Assembly: GCF_011388195.1 (NCBI RefSeq)
Contig: NZ_CP049990.1
Span: 2,976,001-3,040,000 of the forward strand
DNA: 64,000 bases
DNA from: Pusillimonas sp. DMV24BSW_D
GTDB lineage: Bacteria; Pseudomonadota; Gammaproteobacteria; Burkholderiales; Burkholderiaceae_B
Direction of reading: 5' to 3'
Position numbers and translations under genes: made by a program. This document shows positions 27,030 through 37,282 of this stretch, in pieces (within the stretch, counting starts at the first letter, position 1; each line of letters opens with the position of its first letter). Below the pieces are notes generated by a model, which was not told the origin of the DNA, did not search any database, and worked only from the letters and a program-made list of their open reading frames with translations.

Positions 27030-27322
27030 GAAATGCCTTTGACTCCGGACGCGCCGTGCCATCTGTGTTCGCAACTATATGTAATGCTAACGCAAGTGCC
27101 AACCCGATTCTGGATTGTTGCAATGGTTTACATAAGGATTACACGCAATTGTGCACAGAACCCGTTTCATATGCAAAACACTTACCCGACCGCAATTATC
27201 ATATAAAGTTAGAAAATGGTCACGCGCGCCGTAAACCAGAATGTTTTGCTATGCTTGAGCACGCTATTTCAATTAAAACAAACCCGACATTCATCTAACA
27301 CAGTTTTTGTGAGAAACTCATT

Positions 27323-28600
27323 ATGAAACTTGAAACACTTGCCGTTCACGCCGGCTTCAAACCCGACCCAACAACCAAGTCGGTTGCCGTTCCCATTTAC
27401 CAAACAACCTCATACGCATTCGATAGCACCCAGCATGGTGCCGACCTGTTCGACCTGAAAGTACCCGGCAATATTTATACGCGCATCATGAATCCCACTA
27501 ACGGCGTGCTGGAAGAACGTGTAGCCGCACTGGAAGGCGGCGTGGCAGCCCTGGCGGTGGCATCCGGAATGGCCGCCATTACCTACGCAATCCAAACGAT
27601 TGCCCAAGCCGGCGACAACATTGTTTCTGTCAGCAAACTCTATGGCGGCACCTACAACCTTTTTGCTCATACCTTTCCACGCCAAGGTATTACCGTTAAA
27701 TTTGCCCCGCACAACGATGTTGCCGCCCTTGAGGCTTTAATCGACGACAACACCAAAGCCGTATTTTGCGAGACAATCGGCAACCCGGCCGGCAATATTG
27801 TTGATATTGAAGCATTAGCCCAAGCCGCGCATCGTCATGGTGTACCACTTATTGTCGATAACACGGTGGCATCGCCTGCATTGTGCCGTCCCATCGAATA
27901 CGGCGCCGACATCGTGGTGCATGCGCTCACAAAATACATGGGAGGCCATGGCACCACCATTGCCGGTTGCATTGTCGACTCAGGAAAGTTTCCCTGGGCG
28001 GAGCATAAAAGCCGCTTCCCCATGTTGAACGAGCCCGATCCTTCGTATCACGGTGTCGTTTATACAGAAGCATTTGGCCCGGCGGCATTCATTGGTCGCT
28101 GCCGTGTCGTTCCCTTGCGTAATACCGGCGCAGCCTTGTCGCCATTTAACGCGTTCCTGATTCTGCAAGGAATTGAAACCTTGTCACTGCGGATGGAACG
28201 GCACAATGAAAATGCGCTGAAAGTCGCCAACTTTCTGAAAAATCACCCGCAAGTGTCCTGGGTGAACTACGGCGGCCTGCCGGACCATCCCGAACATGGT
28301 CTGGCTAAAAAATACTTTGGGGGTTTACCCGCAAGCATTATGTCGTTCGGCATCAAAGGCGGCCACGCTGCGGGCGCCCGATTTATCGACGCGTTGCAAC
28401 TTATTCTGCGGCTGGTCAATATCGGCGACGCAAAATCGCTGGCATGCCATCCGGCATCAACGACGCACCGTCAGTTAGGCCCCGAAGAGCTGAAATCGGC
28501 TGGTGTTACCGACGATATGATTCGCTTGTCGATCGGTATTGAACATATCGACGACATTCTTGACGATATCCGCCAGGCGCTTGACGCAGCCAAAGCATAA
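27323..28600 (+). CDS. metY: O-acetylhomoserine sulfhydrylase
   Basis: The 425-residue PLP enzyme converts O-acetylhomoserine and sulfide to homocysteine in methionine synthesis. It starts [20 protein letters not shown], and carries the PLP lysine in [41 protein letters not shown], and [18 protein letters not shown] at the end, all typical of the O-acetylhomoserine branch of the Cys/Met-metabolism family. The length is normal. No SAM or SAH riboswitch was recognised in the 290 bp upstream. Confidence 0.94.
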   Translation: MKLETLAVHAGFKPDPTTKSVAVPIYQTTSYAFDSTQHGADLFDLKVPGNIYTRIMNPTNGVLEERVAALEGGVAALAVASGMAAITYAIQTIAQAGDNIVSVSKLYGGTYNLFAHTFPRQGITVKFAPHNDVAALEALIDDNTKAVFCETIGNPAGNIVDIEALAQAAHRHGVPLIVDNTVASPALCRPIEYGADIVVHALTKYMGGHGTTIAGCIVDSGKFPWAEHKSRFPMLNEPDPSYHGVVYTEAFGPAAFIGRCRVVPLRNTGAALSPFNAFLILQGIETLSLRMERHNENALKVANFLKNHPQVSWVNYGGLPDHPEHGLAKKYFGGLPASIMSFGIKGGHAAGARFIDALQLILRLVNIGDAKSLACHPASTTHRQLGPEELKSAGVTDDMIRLSIGIEHIDDILDDIRQALDAAKA

Positions 28601-28608
28601 CTCAGAAG

Positions 28609-29529
28609 CTAACGCCACCGCGCCAGATACCGCGGGGCAACAGCCTCAAGGGGTGTGGGAATCATGTCAAGCGAGGCGGGCATAGGGGTTGCGCTTACGT
28701 TATCAACCTTCAACGACTCCAGATTATCGCGCGACATTAAAGGGTCTCCGGGCAGCTTTTCCAAAAAGCAAGCCTGGAGGCGCGCCACACTGGCCGGCAA
28801 ACCAATGACGGGCCTTGGGTGCCCGCCCCACCGAGCCGCCTGGGCCACCAGTTCCGCCAGGGTATAAACTTCAGGCCCCGCTAAATCATACACTTGGCCA
28901 AAATGCCGGCTTTGCCCCATCACTGCGGTAATCGCTTTGGCCACATCGCCCACAAAAACCGGCTGCAGGCGCGATTCGGCCCCGGCTATGAACAAAACAG
29001 GCAACCAACAGGCCAATTGCGCAAACAGGTTCATGAACCTGTCATCGGGTCCAAAAACGACTGAAGGACGAAATATCGTCCAGTTACGCATTTGCGAGGC
29101 AGCGAAAATATTCTGAATTCGTGATTCGCCCTCCATTTTGGAGCGCAAATACGCACTGGGCGCATCTGTTGACACCCCCAGGGCACTAATATGAACAAAA
29201 TGGGAAACCTTATACCGACAGCATAAGCGGGCCAGCATTTCCGGCAATTGCACATGCGCTTTGTCGAAATCAGGGCCCCATGGCGTACCGTTGCGGCTGT
29301 GCAGTACGCCTACCAGATTCACAACAACGTCGGCTTTTTCAACTAAAGGTGCCAGTGTCTCTTCCCGATGAACATCGCCTGAATGTAACGTGACAGTGGG
29401 CAGCGGCAAGAGCGCCCTTCCATGAGCGTAACGACGCGTTGGCACCGAAACAAAATGTCCGTCGGCAACCAGACGGGCGATCAAGTGGCGGCCAATGAAA
29501 CCGCTTCCTCCTATTACCAATACTTGCAT
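28609..29529 (-). CDS. NAD(P)-binding protein of the complex I NDUFA9 family
   Basis: With the ATG at 29529, preceded by GGAGAGGGATT, the protein has 306 residues of an atypical short-chain dehydrogenase fold. MQVLVIGGSGFIGRHLIARL is the Rossmann dinucleotide loop; VVNLVGVLHSR and FRPSVVFGPDDRFMNLFA are hallmarks of the NDUFA9-like subgroup. There is no catalytic YxxxK. In mitochondria the homologue stabilises complex I; bacterial members are soluble and of unknown role. It converges on metY with an 8-bp gap. Confidence 0.85.
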   Translation of the reverse strand: MQVLVIGGSGFIGRHLIARLVADGHFVSVPTRRYAHGRALLPLPTVTLHSGDVHREETLAPLVEKADVVVNLVGVLHSRNGTPWGPDFDKAHVQLPEMLARLCCRYKVSHFVHISALGVSTDAPSAYLRSKMEGESRIQNIFAASQMRNWTIFRPSVVFGPDDRFMNLFAQLACWLPVLFIAGAESRLQPVFVGDVAKAITAVMGQSRHFGQVYDLAGPEVYTLAELVAQAARWGGHPRPVIGLPASVARLQACFLEKLPGDPLMSRDNLESLKVDNVSATPMPASLDMIPTPLEAVAPRYLARWR

Positions 29530-29570
29530 AATCCCTCTCCGTTTACCACCATAACCCAATCAACCGGCAC

Positions 29571-30569
29571 TCATTTAACAACTAAACACTGTTCACGAAA
29601 CTGCCGTGGGGAAACACCGTAAAACCGTCGAAACGCCGTGGAAAAGTGCGCTTGAGAGACAAACCCCGAGCGCCCCGCAATTTCCGCAATAGGCAAGGTT
29701 TGGGTCGACGGCATGGTGAGCAGGTCGCGCGCTTTTTCTAACCTCTGTTGCCAAACCGCTTCGGTCAGTGTCGAGCCAAATTGCACGAATAGACGCTCCA
29801 ATGTACGAAGCGACATCCCCATAAAAGCGGCCAATTGCTCGCGATCAAAACCGGAATTCGCGGCCCTTTCCGAAATAAAAGCTTTCGCGCGCGCATAACG
29901 CAGTTGAGCGGTTGAGTCGCGCCCCCGGGAAACCGTTGTACCCATTGCCCGCCCGATGAGTGATTGAACACTCGTCGCCACGCAATTCGCCTGGCTTTGC
30001 ACCGGTAGCTGAACAAATTTGGTCAGAATACTCACAAACGAAATCATGTCATACCGATCGAGCCGATGATTTTGACCGACCAGCACAGGCCCATGCAATC
30101 GCGGCCAACCTTTGCATTGCGCCATCTGTATATCCAAATCAACCAGAATCTGCCGCATTGGCTTTGAAAACCCGAACAAATAAGGCTGATCAGTGGCGTA
30201 CAGCACCGCGTCTCCAGGTTCAAGCCACACTTTCTGACCATTTTGCAGAAAATAGCCACGGCCATCGACCAATACACTGGCGAACAAGGCATCTTTAGGC
30301 AGACGCCTGACCATCGACGGGCCACGCTCTATTTCATGCGACGAGCCGCGAATATCGCTTAAACGAACACGGCCCAAGTCGTAGTTGCGTTCGTATGCCT
30401 GCAAAGCAACGCCATTCAATTCCCGACACGTCAAGCCGATGAGTTCAACTGCATTATGTTCTTCCCAATATGCGATCCGATGCTCAGGATCAACCTGGTC
30501 GGTGGACGCCTCTGTTATCGGAACATATTGGCCGGATACTTGATCGACCAGCTTGTGCTTCAGTTGCAT
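29571..30569 (-). CDS. AraC-family transcriptional regulator
   Basis: From the ATG at 30569, with AGGG upstream, the protein has 332 residues. The N-terminal two thirds form an AraC-binding cupin-like domain (DIRGSSHEIERGPSMVRR, then YFLQNGQKVWLEPGDAVLYATDQPY); the C-terminus carries two helix-turn-helices (FDREQLAAFMGMSLRTLERLF; TLPIAEIAGRSGFVSQAHFSTAFRRFYGVSPRQFR). It belongs to the FeaR/NphR-like group that controls aromatic or amine catabolism. It is divergent from a cupin dioxygenase gene 91 bp away, which it probably regulates. Confidence 0.88.
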   Translation of the reverse strand: MQLKHKLVDQVSGQYVPITEASTDQVDPEHRIAYWEEHNAVELIGLTCRELNGVALQAYERNYDLGRVRLSDIRGSSHEIERGPSMVRRLPKDALFASVLVDGRGYFLQNGQKVWLEPGDAVLYATDQPYLFGFSKPMRQILVDLDIQMAQCKGWPRLHGPVLVGQNHRLDRYDMISFVSILTKFVQLPVQSQANCVATSVQSLIGRAMGTTVSRGRDSTAQLRYARAKAFISERAANSGFDREQLAAFMGMSLRTLERLFVQFGSTLTEAVWQQRLEKARDLLTMPSTQTLPIAEIAGRSGFVSQAHFSTAFRRFYGVSPRQFREQCLVVK

Positions 30570-30660
30570 ATAAATTGTCGCCCTGAGAAAAAACAAGCAC
30601 AGTGTCTTTTTCTAGAATGACTAAGCATAGCACTGGTTTTATTGTTAAAGGAGACATGCC

Positions 30661-31194
30661 ATGAGCGAATCAAAAGGAAATGAATTCTGGCGTTCAATTC
30701 CCCCAATCAAAGACGTATTCAAACCCGACGCCAAACCGGAAGCGTATATTTCAAACGCGGCCACCGACGACATGAAATACTACGTTCCGTTCAGTGAAAC
30801 TGTCTGTTCGCGGCCGCTATGGATTTCACCATCCGAAAACAAATGGGCCGACATTCTGCGTGCAGATGCGCCCGGAATGGTTAATCGCCATTACCATCCC
30901 CACGAGGTTTTTGCCTACACCATCTCGGGCAAATGGAGCTATCTTGAACATGACTGGGTGGCGACCGCGGGTGACTTCGTTTACGAAACGCCGGGCGAAG
31001 GCCACACGCTGGTTGCACACGAGCACGAAGACCCGATGCGCGTATTCTTTATCGTTAAAGGGCCACTGATATGGCTGGACGAAGAAGGCAACTCCGAGGG
31101 CCATTTCGATGTTCACGACTACATAGCAATGTGCCGTGAACATTACGAAAAAGTGGGTATCGGTGCAGACTACATCAATAGTCTGTTCCGATAA
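30661..31194 (+). CDS. cupin protein of the 2,4-prime-dihydroxyacetophenone dioxygenase family
   Basis: A 177-residue cupin. The metal-site motif NRHYHPHEVFAYTISG gives two His and a Glu, and HTLVAHEHEDPMRVFFIV follows. Sequence and length match the ChrR-like/2,4-prime-dihydroxyacetophenone dioxygenase-like group, non-haem iron enzymes that cleave a C-C bond in aromatic ketones. The substrate here is unproven. GGAG lies 8-11 bases before the ATG. It is divergent from an AraC regulator, suggesting inducible expression, and convergent with the downstream ferredoxin oxidoreductase. Confidence 0.75.
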   Translation: MSESKGNEFWRSIPPIKDVFKPDAKPEAYISNAATDDMKYYVPFSETVCSRPLWISPSENKWADILRADAPGMVNRHYHPHEVFAYTISGKWSYLEHDWVATAGDFVYETPGEGHTLVAHEHEDPMRVFFIVKGPLIWLDEEGNSEGHFDVHDYIAMCREHYEKVGIGADYINSLFR

Positions 31195-31208
31195 CCAAAC
31201 GCAACCAA

Positions 31209-34200
31209 CTACAGAGAGACCGCCACGGGAATGACTCGTGGCGTTCCGCGCCCCTGTTCTAAATCAGTGAGTAACTCCCTCGCCCTCTGCTTGGTTTGTT
31301 CAACGTTTTGCGATTTCACATGCTCGTAGCCGCGGATACCATCGGGCAATGCGCACAACGCTTTGATCGTTCCCATATTGGTAGCCGACACTTTGGGCAA
31401 AACACTGTCAAGCAGCGACTCATACCAGGCAATCAATTCACGCTCTTCACGACGCACTTTCAAGTAACCGAATGGGTCAAGCGGTGAACCGCGCAATGCT
31501 TTACCTTTCGCCAACACAGACAACACAGGGCGAATCCAGGGCCCCATCGCCACTTTCCGGTTCAGCCCAAACCAACGCATGAACGGTGGCTGAAGATTGA
31601 ATTTCAACCGCACAGGGCCGGTAAACATTTCCTGAACGCGAGCTTTAAAGGTTTCCTGCATAAGTAGACGAGCAACCTCATACTCATCTTTATATGCCAT
31701 TAATTTGTACAGATTGCGCGCCACTGTCTCTGTCAGGGTGCCGTCGAACTGATCGTTGGTGGCGCTTTGCTCAAGCTGCAAAACCTGCTTCAAACGATTA
31801 ATGTAACGCGCAGCATAACGTTCACTTTGATATTCGATCAGATCGGCTACACGCAATCGAATCAAGGCTTGTAACCGTGCGCTTGTATCACCCAAACCCA
31901 GTTGGGCGACCAAACGGTCAACCCGGCTATCATCCAAGCCGCGGCGTGCGCGCTCGGCAACTCTGTCGGCATTGATGGTGTAGGGACGATGCAGCATCTG
32001 CGTCAATTTTTCGGGATCACACTGCGACATACGACCGGCACGGAACGCCAATAGATTCACCTCGATCTGGCGACCATTCATACGAATGGCCGTTTCGATG
32101 CTCTTGGCCGAAATAGGTAATAGGCCGGCTTGATAAGCCGCGCCAATGGTGACCATATTTGTCATGACGTAATCGCCGAACAGGCCTTCGGCAATGCGGC
32201 GCGCATCAACTACCACCACGGCCTTGCCGTCTGTCGCTTGCGCGATTGTGCCCACCATATCGTCTTTGGGGAGCACAATGCGCGGGTCTCGGATCATATC
32301 GGCACTGGGCATGACGTCGGAGTTCACTACCGCCTGCGTCAGGCCGGGCTTGGTACACGCCAGATTGTTCTTATCAACCGCCGCCAGCAGGTCAAGCGCC
32401 AGATACAGGTTGGCTTTACCGAAACCCACCCGGTTGGAAATCACCGGGCGACCGGGCGCAGAAATAATGAGGCTGGACAGCACCGCCCCCCACTTCTGGG
32501 CAGCCCCAGTCTGGTCGTAACTCTTCACCTCGCTGCCATCCAGCGTCGCGGCTTGCGCCAAAATTGCATTTGCCGTAATGACACCGGTTCCGCCCAAACC
32601 GGGAACATAGACGTTATAGGGGGTACTGATGGCCGGCAAAACAGGCTCGGGTAATGTGGAGGCATCAATTTCCTGCAAAGGCGGCTTGCGCAAACGCGTT
32701 CCCTCGCTGACTTCGACCGTCACAAAGGAGGGGCATTCGCCTTTAATGCAAGCCTGATCCTGATTACAGGAAGATTGATGAATTTGGGTTTTCGCGCCAA
32801 ACTCAGTATCGACCTTCTGCAGCGACATGCAATTGGCCACCTGCCCGCAATCCCCACAGTTTTCGCAAACATCTTCGTTCACCACCGTGTATTTGGCGGG
32901 TGGAGGCAGCTTGCCGCGCTTTTGACGTCGGCGGCGCTCATTGGCGCACTCCCCATCATAGATCAGTACGGTCGTACCCTCAATTTCCGACAACTCAATT
33001 AAGGAGGGTTCAAGATCGGGGACCGTGCGAAGGGAAACTTTCGCGGGCATGGCTTTGCCGTTATAGCGTTCCGGTTCTTTGGCAATGATGACAATTTTTT
33101 TTACGCCTTCCAGCGACAGGTGCTGCACGAGGTCGTAAACAGAAGGCGACCCAACCGACTCTTGCCCACCGGTGTTCGCAATGACCCCGTTGAACATGAT
33201 CTTGAACGTAATGTTCACCCCGGCTGTAACGGCAAACCGAATGTTCATGTAGCTTGAATGCATCAGCGCGCCATCGCCCAGGTTCTGAACAATATGTTTG
33301 CGAGAAGTATAAGGAGCCAGCCCAATCCAGGGCAGGCCCTCTCCACCCAATTGCGTCACCGCTTCAATACGTTTGTCGGGCCGCTCCATAATGGCCGCAA
33401 ATACGTGACAACCCGGTGCGCCCCAGGCAATTTGACCCGGAGCCAGCTTGGTCGACACGTTATGAGGGCAGCCGGAACAGAAATTCAAGGTACGGCGCGG
33501 CTGGGCACCGTAATCGCGCTTCGCAATGTCATCCAGCTCTCCCAGACGGCAGCCCGACGGCGCCGGTAGGTTGATGTCTTTTGCCAACGCCCTGCTTAGC
33601 AAAACAGCCACCATATCGCTGTTCATGCCACCTTCCTGAGGGAACAGGATTTGGCCGTCCTCGTCGAACTTGCCAACAATTCGCATGGGACCAATCTCGC
33701 AAACAGCCCGCCCAATTTGCCGTTCAAGAAAGTCGCGTTTCTCTTCCACCACAATCAGTTTTTTCAAACCCCGGGCAAATTCCCGAACAAAATCGTAATC
33801 CAAAGGACAGAGCGCACCGATTTTGGCAACGCGAACACCAGCGGCCTGCAACCCATCCTCATCCAGGCCGAGATCTTCAAATGCCTGCATGGTGTCGGCA
33901 TAGGACTTCCCTGCCGAAATAACACCAATAGTGTCGTGATTGCCGGAGACAGTAATGCGATTCAGATTATTCGCTTTGATATAGGCTAAGGCGGCGGCGT
34001 GCCGCTCAACATACAACTGGCGTTCGGTTTCAACGTTGAAGACTGGGAAAAACTTATGGTTGGCCACTTTCTTGAATGGCTTGCCATTAACATTGAGTTT
34101 GGGCGTTATTACCTTGAACTGATCAGGGCGAAAATGCACTACTTCACCACCGTCACATAGCGCCCCGACCAGCTTCAATGCCACCCAACAACCGCTATAT

Positions 34201-34874
34201 CGCGATAGTTCGGCAGCATGCAAACCATACTCAAGAAACTCCGAAACGGTGGCTGGGTATAACACCGGCATACCATGATGTTCAAAGGCAAATTCCTGCT
34301 GGTAAGGCACGCTTGAGCTTTTTGCTTCGTGGTCTTCACCGCTTAGAATCACGACGGCCCCGTGTTCGCTGGTGCCGGCAAAATTACCGTGCTTAAGGGC
34401 ATCGCCCGACCGGTCCACACCGGGGCCTTTTCCATACCAATAACCGACTACGCCGTCTACATCCGGGTGCGGATGCTCATTCAACATTTGCGTACCCATT
34501 AAGGTTGACGCAGCCAGTTCTTCGTTCTGTCCGGGCAAGTGTTTGATACCGTACTTATCCAGCATCTTGCGCGCCTGATTCAGCGCGATATCGTAACCAC
34601 CCAAAGGAGACCCGGGGAAACCGGTAATGAACGCCCGGTTACTTAAGCCTGCACGCCGATCGCGTCGCATCTGCTCGATGGGCAATCGAATCAACGCCTG
34701 AATACCGCTTAAAAAAACGGCGCCGTTCTCTTGCTCATACCGGTCGTCCAGGGACGGGACGTCCACTTTCCGGCCCGGATCATTATCATTGCCTGGATGA
34801 TCCGGCAGCAAACCTGCCTTACCCTGATCCAACCACGATTTGGCAACAAGATTCAGTGAACGATATTGAGTCAT
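31209..34874 (-). CDS. fused indolepyruvate ferredoxin oxidoreductase
   Basis: At 1221 residues this is the fused alpha-gamma form of 2-keto-acid ferredoxin oxidoreductase. Order: N-terminal pyrimidine-binding and transketolase-like domains (GFPGSPLGGYDIALNQ), TPP domain at about 440-600 (FCSGCPHNVST, WGAPGCHVF, QNLGDGALMHSSY), a cysteine cluster (CENCGDCGQVANC, then CNQDQACIKGECP), the gamma domain with YVPGLGGTGVITANAI, and a DUF6537-type C-terminus. It oxidatively decarboxylates aryl- or branched keto acids to acyl-CoA. It is divergent from a LysR gene; a motif upstream is shared with the TRAP operon. Confidence 0.93.
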   Translation of the reverse strand: MTQYRSLNLVAKSWLDQGKAGLLPDHPGNDNDPGRKVDVPSLDDRYEQENGAVFLSGIQALIRLPIEQMRRDRRAGLSNRAFITGFPGSPLGGYDIALNQARKMLDKYGIKHLPGQNEELAASTLMGTQMLNEHPHPDVDGVVGYWYGKGPGVDRSGDALKHGNFAGTSEHGAVVILSGEDHEAKSSSVPYQQEFAFEHHGMPVLYPATVSEFLEYGLHAAELSRYSGCWVALKLVGALCDGGEVVHFRPDQFKVITPKLNVNGKPFKKVANHKFFPVFNVETERQLYVERHAAALAYIKANNLNRITVSGNHDTIGVISAGKSYADTMQAFEDLGLDEDGLQAAGVRVAKIGALCPLDYDFVREFARGLKKLIVVEEKRDFLERQIGRAVCEIGPMRIVGKFDEDGQILFPQEGGMNSDMVAVLLSRALAKDINLPAPSGCRLGELDDIAKRDYGAQPRRTLNFCSGCPHNVSTKLAPGQIAWGAPGCHVFAAIMERPDKRIEAVTQLGGEGLPWIGLAPYTSRKHIVQNLGDGALMHSSYMNIRFAVTAGVNITFKIMFNGVIANTGGQESVGSPSVYDLVQHLSLEGVKKIVIIAKEPERYNGKAMPAKVSLRTVPDLEPSLIELSEIEGTTVLIYDGECANERRRRQKRGKLPPPAKYTVVNEDVCENCGDCGQVANCMSLQKVDTEFGAKTQIHQSSCNQDQACIKGECPSFVTVEVSEGTRLRKPPLQEIDASTLPEPVLPAISTPYNVYVPGLGGTGVITANAILAQAATLDGSEVKSYDQTGAAQKWGAVLSSLIISAPGRPVISNRVGFGKANLYLALDLLAAVDKNNLACTKPGLTQAVVNSDVMPSADMIRDPRIVLPKDDMVGTIAQATDGKAVVVVDARRIAEGLFGDYVMTNMVTIGAAYQAGLLPISAKSIETAIRMNGRQIEVNLLAFRAGRMSQCDPEKLTQMLHRPYTINADRVAERARRGLDDSRVDRLVAQLGLGDTSARLQALIRLRVADLIEYQSERYAARYINRLKQVLQLEQSATNDQFDGTLTETVARNLYKLMAYKDEYEVARLLMQETFKARVQEMFTGPVRLKFNLQPPFMRWFGLNRKVAMGPWIRPVLSVLAKGKALRGSPLDPFGYLKVRREERELIAWYESLLDSVLPKVSATNMGTIKALCALPDGIRGYEHVKSQNVEQTKQRARELLTDLEQGRGTPRVIPVAVSL

Positions 34875-34986
34875 AGATTAAATTCCCGAACGAACGCAAA
34901 GAAACCAGCAAAAACACACCACAACGCCCGGCAAACGAGCGATGGATCAACTTATCAGCGTAGGGTAATATGGTGGGATCAATAAA

Positions 34987-35028
34987 TCCAATAGATAGTT
35001 TATTTTTTACGTATAGAAATGATCTATA
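34987..35028 (-). promoter_or_regulatory. candidate LysR operator between oxidoreductase and lysR
   Basis: TCCAATAGATA, a 14-bp gap, then TATAGA form a two-part motif; TATAGA and TCTATA (35012-35028) also make a perfect inverted repeat with a 5-bp spacer, a T-N11-A arrangement typical of LysR sites. The same two-part motif with the same gap occurs at 38976-39006. It lies 113 bp upstream of the oxidoreductase start. Confidence 0.6.
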
Positions 35029-35035
35029 CTAAATC

Positions 35036-35944
35036 ATGGACTACACACATACCCTCGACGTTCCGTTGCTTAAAGCCTTTGTGGCCATTTATGAAACGGG
35101 CAGCGTCACAGCCGCCGCCGAGCGGCTGACACTCACGCAACCCACAATAAGTTATACGCTGGCCCGCTTGCGTGAGATTCTGAACGACAGGCTTTTTATC
35201 CGGGAAGGCCGCACCATGGTTCCAACCCGGCGTGCGCAGGATTGCTACGAAAAATTCCGTGCCATTTTGCATCAGATTGATGAACTGGTTGATCAGCAAC
35301 GTGCGTTTAACCCCACACTGTCGAACCGCCGATTCAGGTTGGCCATGTCGGATATTGGAGCATTGGCGTTTTTACCGCCACTGCTTAAATACATTCAGCA
35401 CAATGCGCCAGGTATCGAAATCGAGACAATGCAAGCGCCGCCGGAAACGCTCCCGGAAGCGTTGGCGTTAGGAAAAATCGATGCCGCCGTTGGGAATTTG
35501 CCGCTCATCGGCAAACTGACTGAAAGCGCGCTGCTATTAAAAGAGGAATACTGGTGTTTGCTGTCGTCGAGCCATCCCACGATCAAAACGCAATTGAGCC
35601 TGGAGACCTACCTGACCGCGCGCCACGCCCATGTATCATCGGAACTAACAGGCCACAAACACTTGGAGTCCATTCTTCGTAACGCCGGCATCGTCAGGAA
35701 AATTGCCCTGCAGGTTCAACAGTTCACGGTGTTGCCGCACTTAATCACATCAACGGATCTTTTGGTTATTGTGCCAGGCACCATTGGGCGCATGTTTGAA
35801 GGATATGGTGGCCTTAAATTACTGCCCCTGCCTTTTGAGGTGCCGCCGTTAGAGGTGCGGGTTCACTGGGATCGCCAGCAGGGGCAAAACGCGCCCCAAG
35901 CCTGGCTCATTGAAACAATCCGTAAAACGATGAGCAACCTTTAA
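35036..35944 (+). CDS. LysR-family transcriptional regulator
   Basis: A 302-residue LysR protein with an N-terminal winged helix-turn-helix (LLKAFVAIYETGSVTAAAERLTLTQPTISYTLARLREIL) and a type 2 periplasmic-binding effector domain (ALPPLLKYIQHNAPGIEIETMQAPP). Length and arrangement are normal. It sits divergently 161 bp from the ferredoxin oxidoreductase, and convergently with the TRAP dctM gene. The shared motif in both minus-strand promoters suggests that it controls uptake and breakdown of one keto or aromatic acid. Confidence 0.92.
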   Translation: MDYTHTLDVPLLKAFVAIYETGSVTAAAERLTLTQPTISYTLARLREILNDRLFIREGRTMVPTRRAQDCYEKFRAILHQIDELVDQQRAFNPTLSNRRFRLAMSDIGALAFLPPLLKYIQHNAPGIEIETMQAPPETLPEALALGKIDAAVGNLPLIGKLTESALLLKEEYWCLLSSSHPTIKTQLSLETYLTARHAHVSSELTGHKHLESILRNAGIVRKIALQVQQFTVLPHLITSTDLLVIVPGTIGRMFEGYGGLKLLPLPFEVPPLEVRVHWDRQQGQNAPQAWLIETIRKTMSNL

Positions 35945-35965
35945 ACAACAGCGTTGCAGCAAGCC

Positions 35966-37279
35966 TTATCTCATCAGGCTGGGTAGCCATAACCCGATTC
36001 CCGGGAAAATAAGCACCAGGATCAGAACTGTGAACATCATTGCCAGGAATGGCATTGCTGCGCGGTAAACCGTTTTGATTCCAATACTTTCCGGCGCAAT
36101 CCCTTTCATGACGAACAGCAGCAGCCCAAATGGCGGCGTGAGGAATGCCATTTCCATGGTGAGAAGATAAATAACACCCAACCAGATTAGGTCAATACCC
36201 ACCGAATTAGCTACCGGGATAAAAAGCGGCACCGTTATCATGACCATGCTGACCTGATCGATGAAGCAACCCAAAATAAGCAACACCAGAATCATGGCTA
36301 GCAACACCATAAACGGGTCGGCGCCGGCATTGGTAATAAGGCTCACCATGCCCGAGGTGGCACCTGAAAAAGACAAAATCTGGCTGAAGGTGGTGGACGC
36401 CATAATGATGAAAAGAATCATGGCGCTGGTGCGGGCCGTTTCGCGCAAAGTAGCCCAAATAACCGACCAGCTTAAGCAGCGATACCCGGCGGCGGCCACA
36501 AATGAGGCAATAACACCCAGGGCAGCCGATTCGGTGGGTGTTGCAATACCACCCAACAACGAACCCACTACGACAATGAGAATACCGGACAAGGGAACCA
36601 CGTAAATCAAAAACGGCATCCAGCGATCTTTCAGGCTGCGCTGTACGGGATCGTCGGCAGGGGCGTCTTGAGGCCGCAATTTCGCCCGTACAACGATATA
36701 ACCGAAAAATAAAGTCGCCATGATGAGCGCCGGCAGAATACCCGCGATCAACAATCGCGAAATCGACATCCCCGCCAAACTACCTACCAGAACCGCCAAG
36801 GCGGAAGGCGGGATCAACATGGCAATCCCACCCGTCGCCATAATGGGACCCATCGATAAGGTGGGGTGGTAGCCCCGGCGCAACATCTCGGGCATGAGTG
36901 AACGACCCAACATGGCGGTGTTCGCAATGGTTGACCCCGATAAGGCCGAAAAAACGGTACCTGCAACTACAGCCACTACCGACATTCGCCCGGGTATCTT
37001 GGTAATAAGCCGTTCAATTGCATCAATTGCCTTAAATGCCATACCCGAGTGCAATAGAATTTCACCCATAAGGATGAACAATGGTATGGGGGCAAGATTA
37101 TAGTTTGTAATGGCGGTGACCACGTTGCGGGTCATCTGAACCAACCCAACCTCGCCGCCCAGAAAAATGAAAGCCCCAACAATATTGACGCCAAAAAAGC
37201 TTACTGCTACAGGCAACCCCAGGAGAAGGCAAAATGCCAGCGTACCCACCAAAATCGAAAGTGCGACGGTCCATTCCAT
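35966..37279 (-). CDS. dctM: TRAP transporter large permease (DctM)
   Basis: The 437-residue, 11-13-helix inner-membrane subunit that couples Na+ flux to solute import. Signatures include LGLPVAVSFFGVNIVGAF near the start, MGEILLHSGMAFKAIDAIERLI, SGSTIANTAMLGRSLMPEMLRRGY and TPTESAALGVIASF. The length is normal. It lies 3 bp after dctQ and is the last gene of a dctPQM operon. It has no fused small subunit. Confidence 0.94.
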   Translation of the reverse strand: MEWTVALSILVGTLAFCLLLGLPVAVSFFGVNIVGAFIFLGGEVGLVQMTRNVVTAITNYNLAPIPLFILMGEILLHSGMAFKAIDAIERLITKIPGRMSVVAVVAGTVFSALSGSTIANTAMLGRSLMPEMLRRGYHPTLSMGPIMATGGIAMLIPPSALAVLVGSLAGMSISRLLIAGILPALIMATLFFGYIVVRAKLRPQDAPADDPVQRSLKDRWMPFLIYVVPLSGILIVVVGSLLGGIATPTESAALGVIASFVAAAGYRCLSWSVIWATLRETARTSAMILFIIMASTTFSQILSFSGATSGMVSLITNAGADPFMVLLAMILVLLILGCFIDQVSMVMITVPLFIPVANSVGIDLIWLGVIYLLTMEMAFLTPPFGLLLFVMKGIAPESIGIKTVYRAAMPFLAMMFTVLILVLIFPGIGLWLPSLMR

Positions 37280-37282
37280 AAT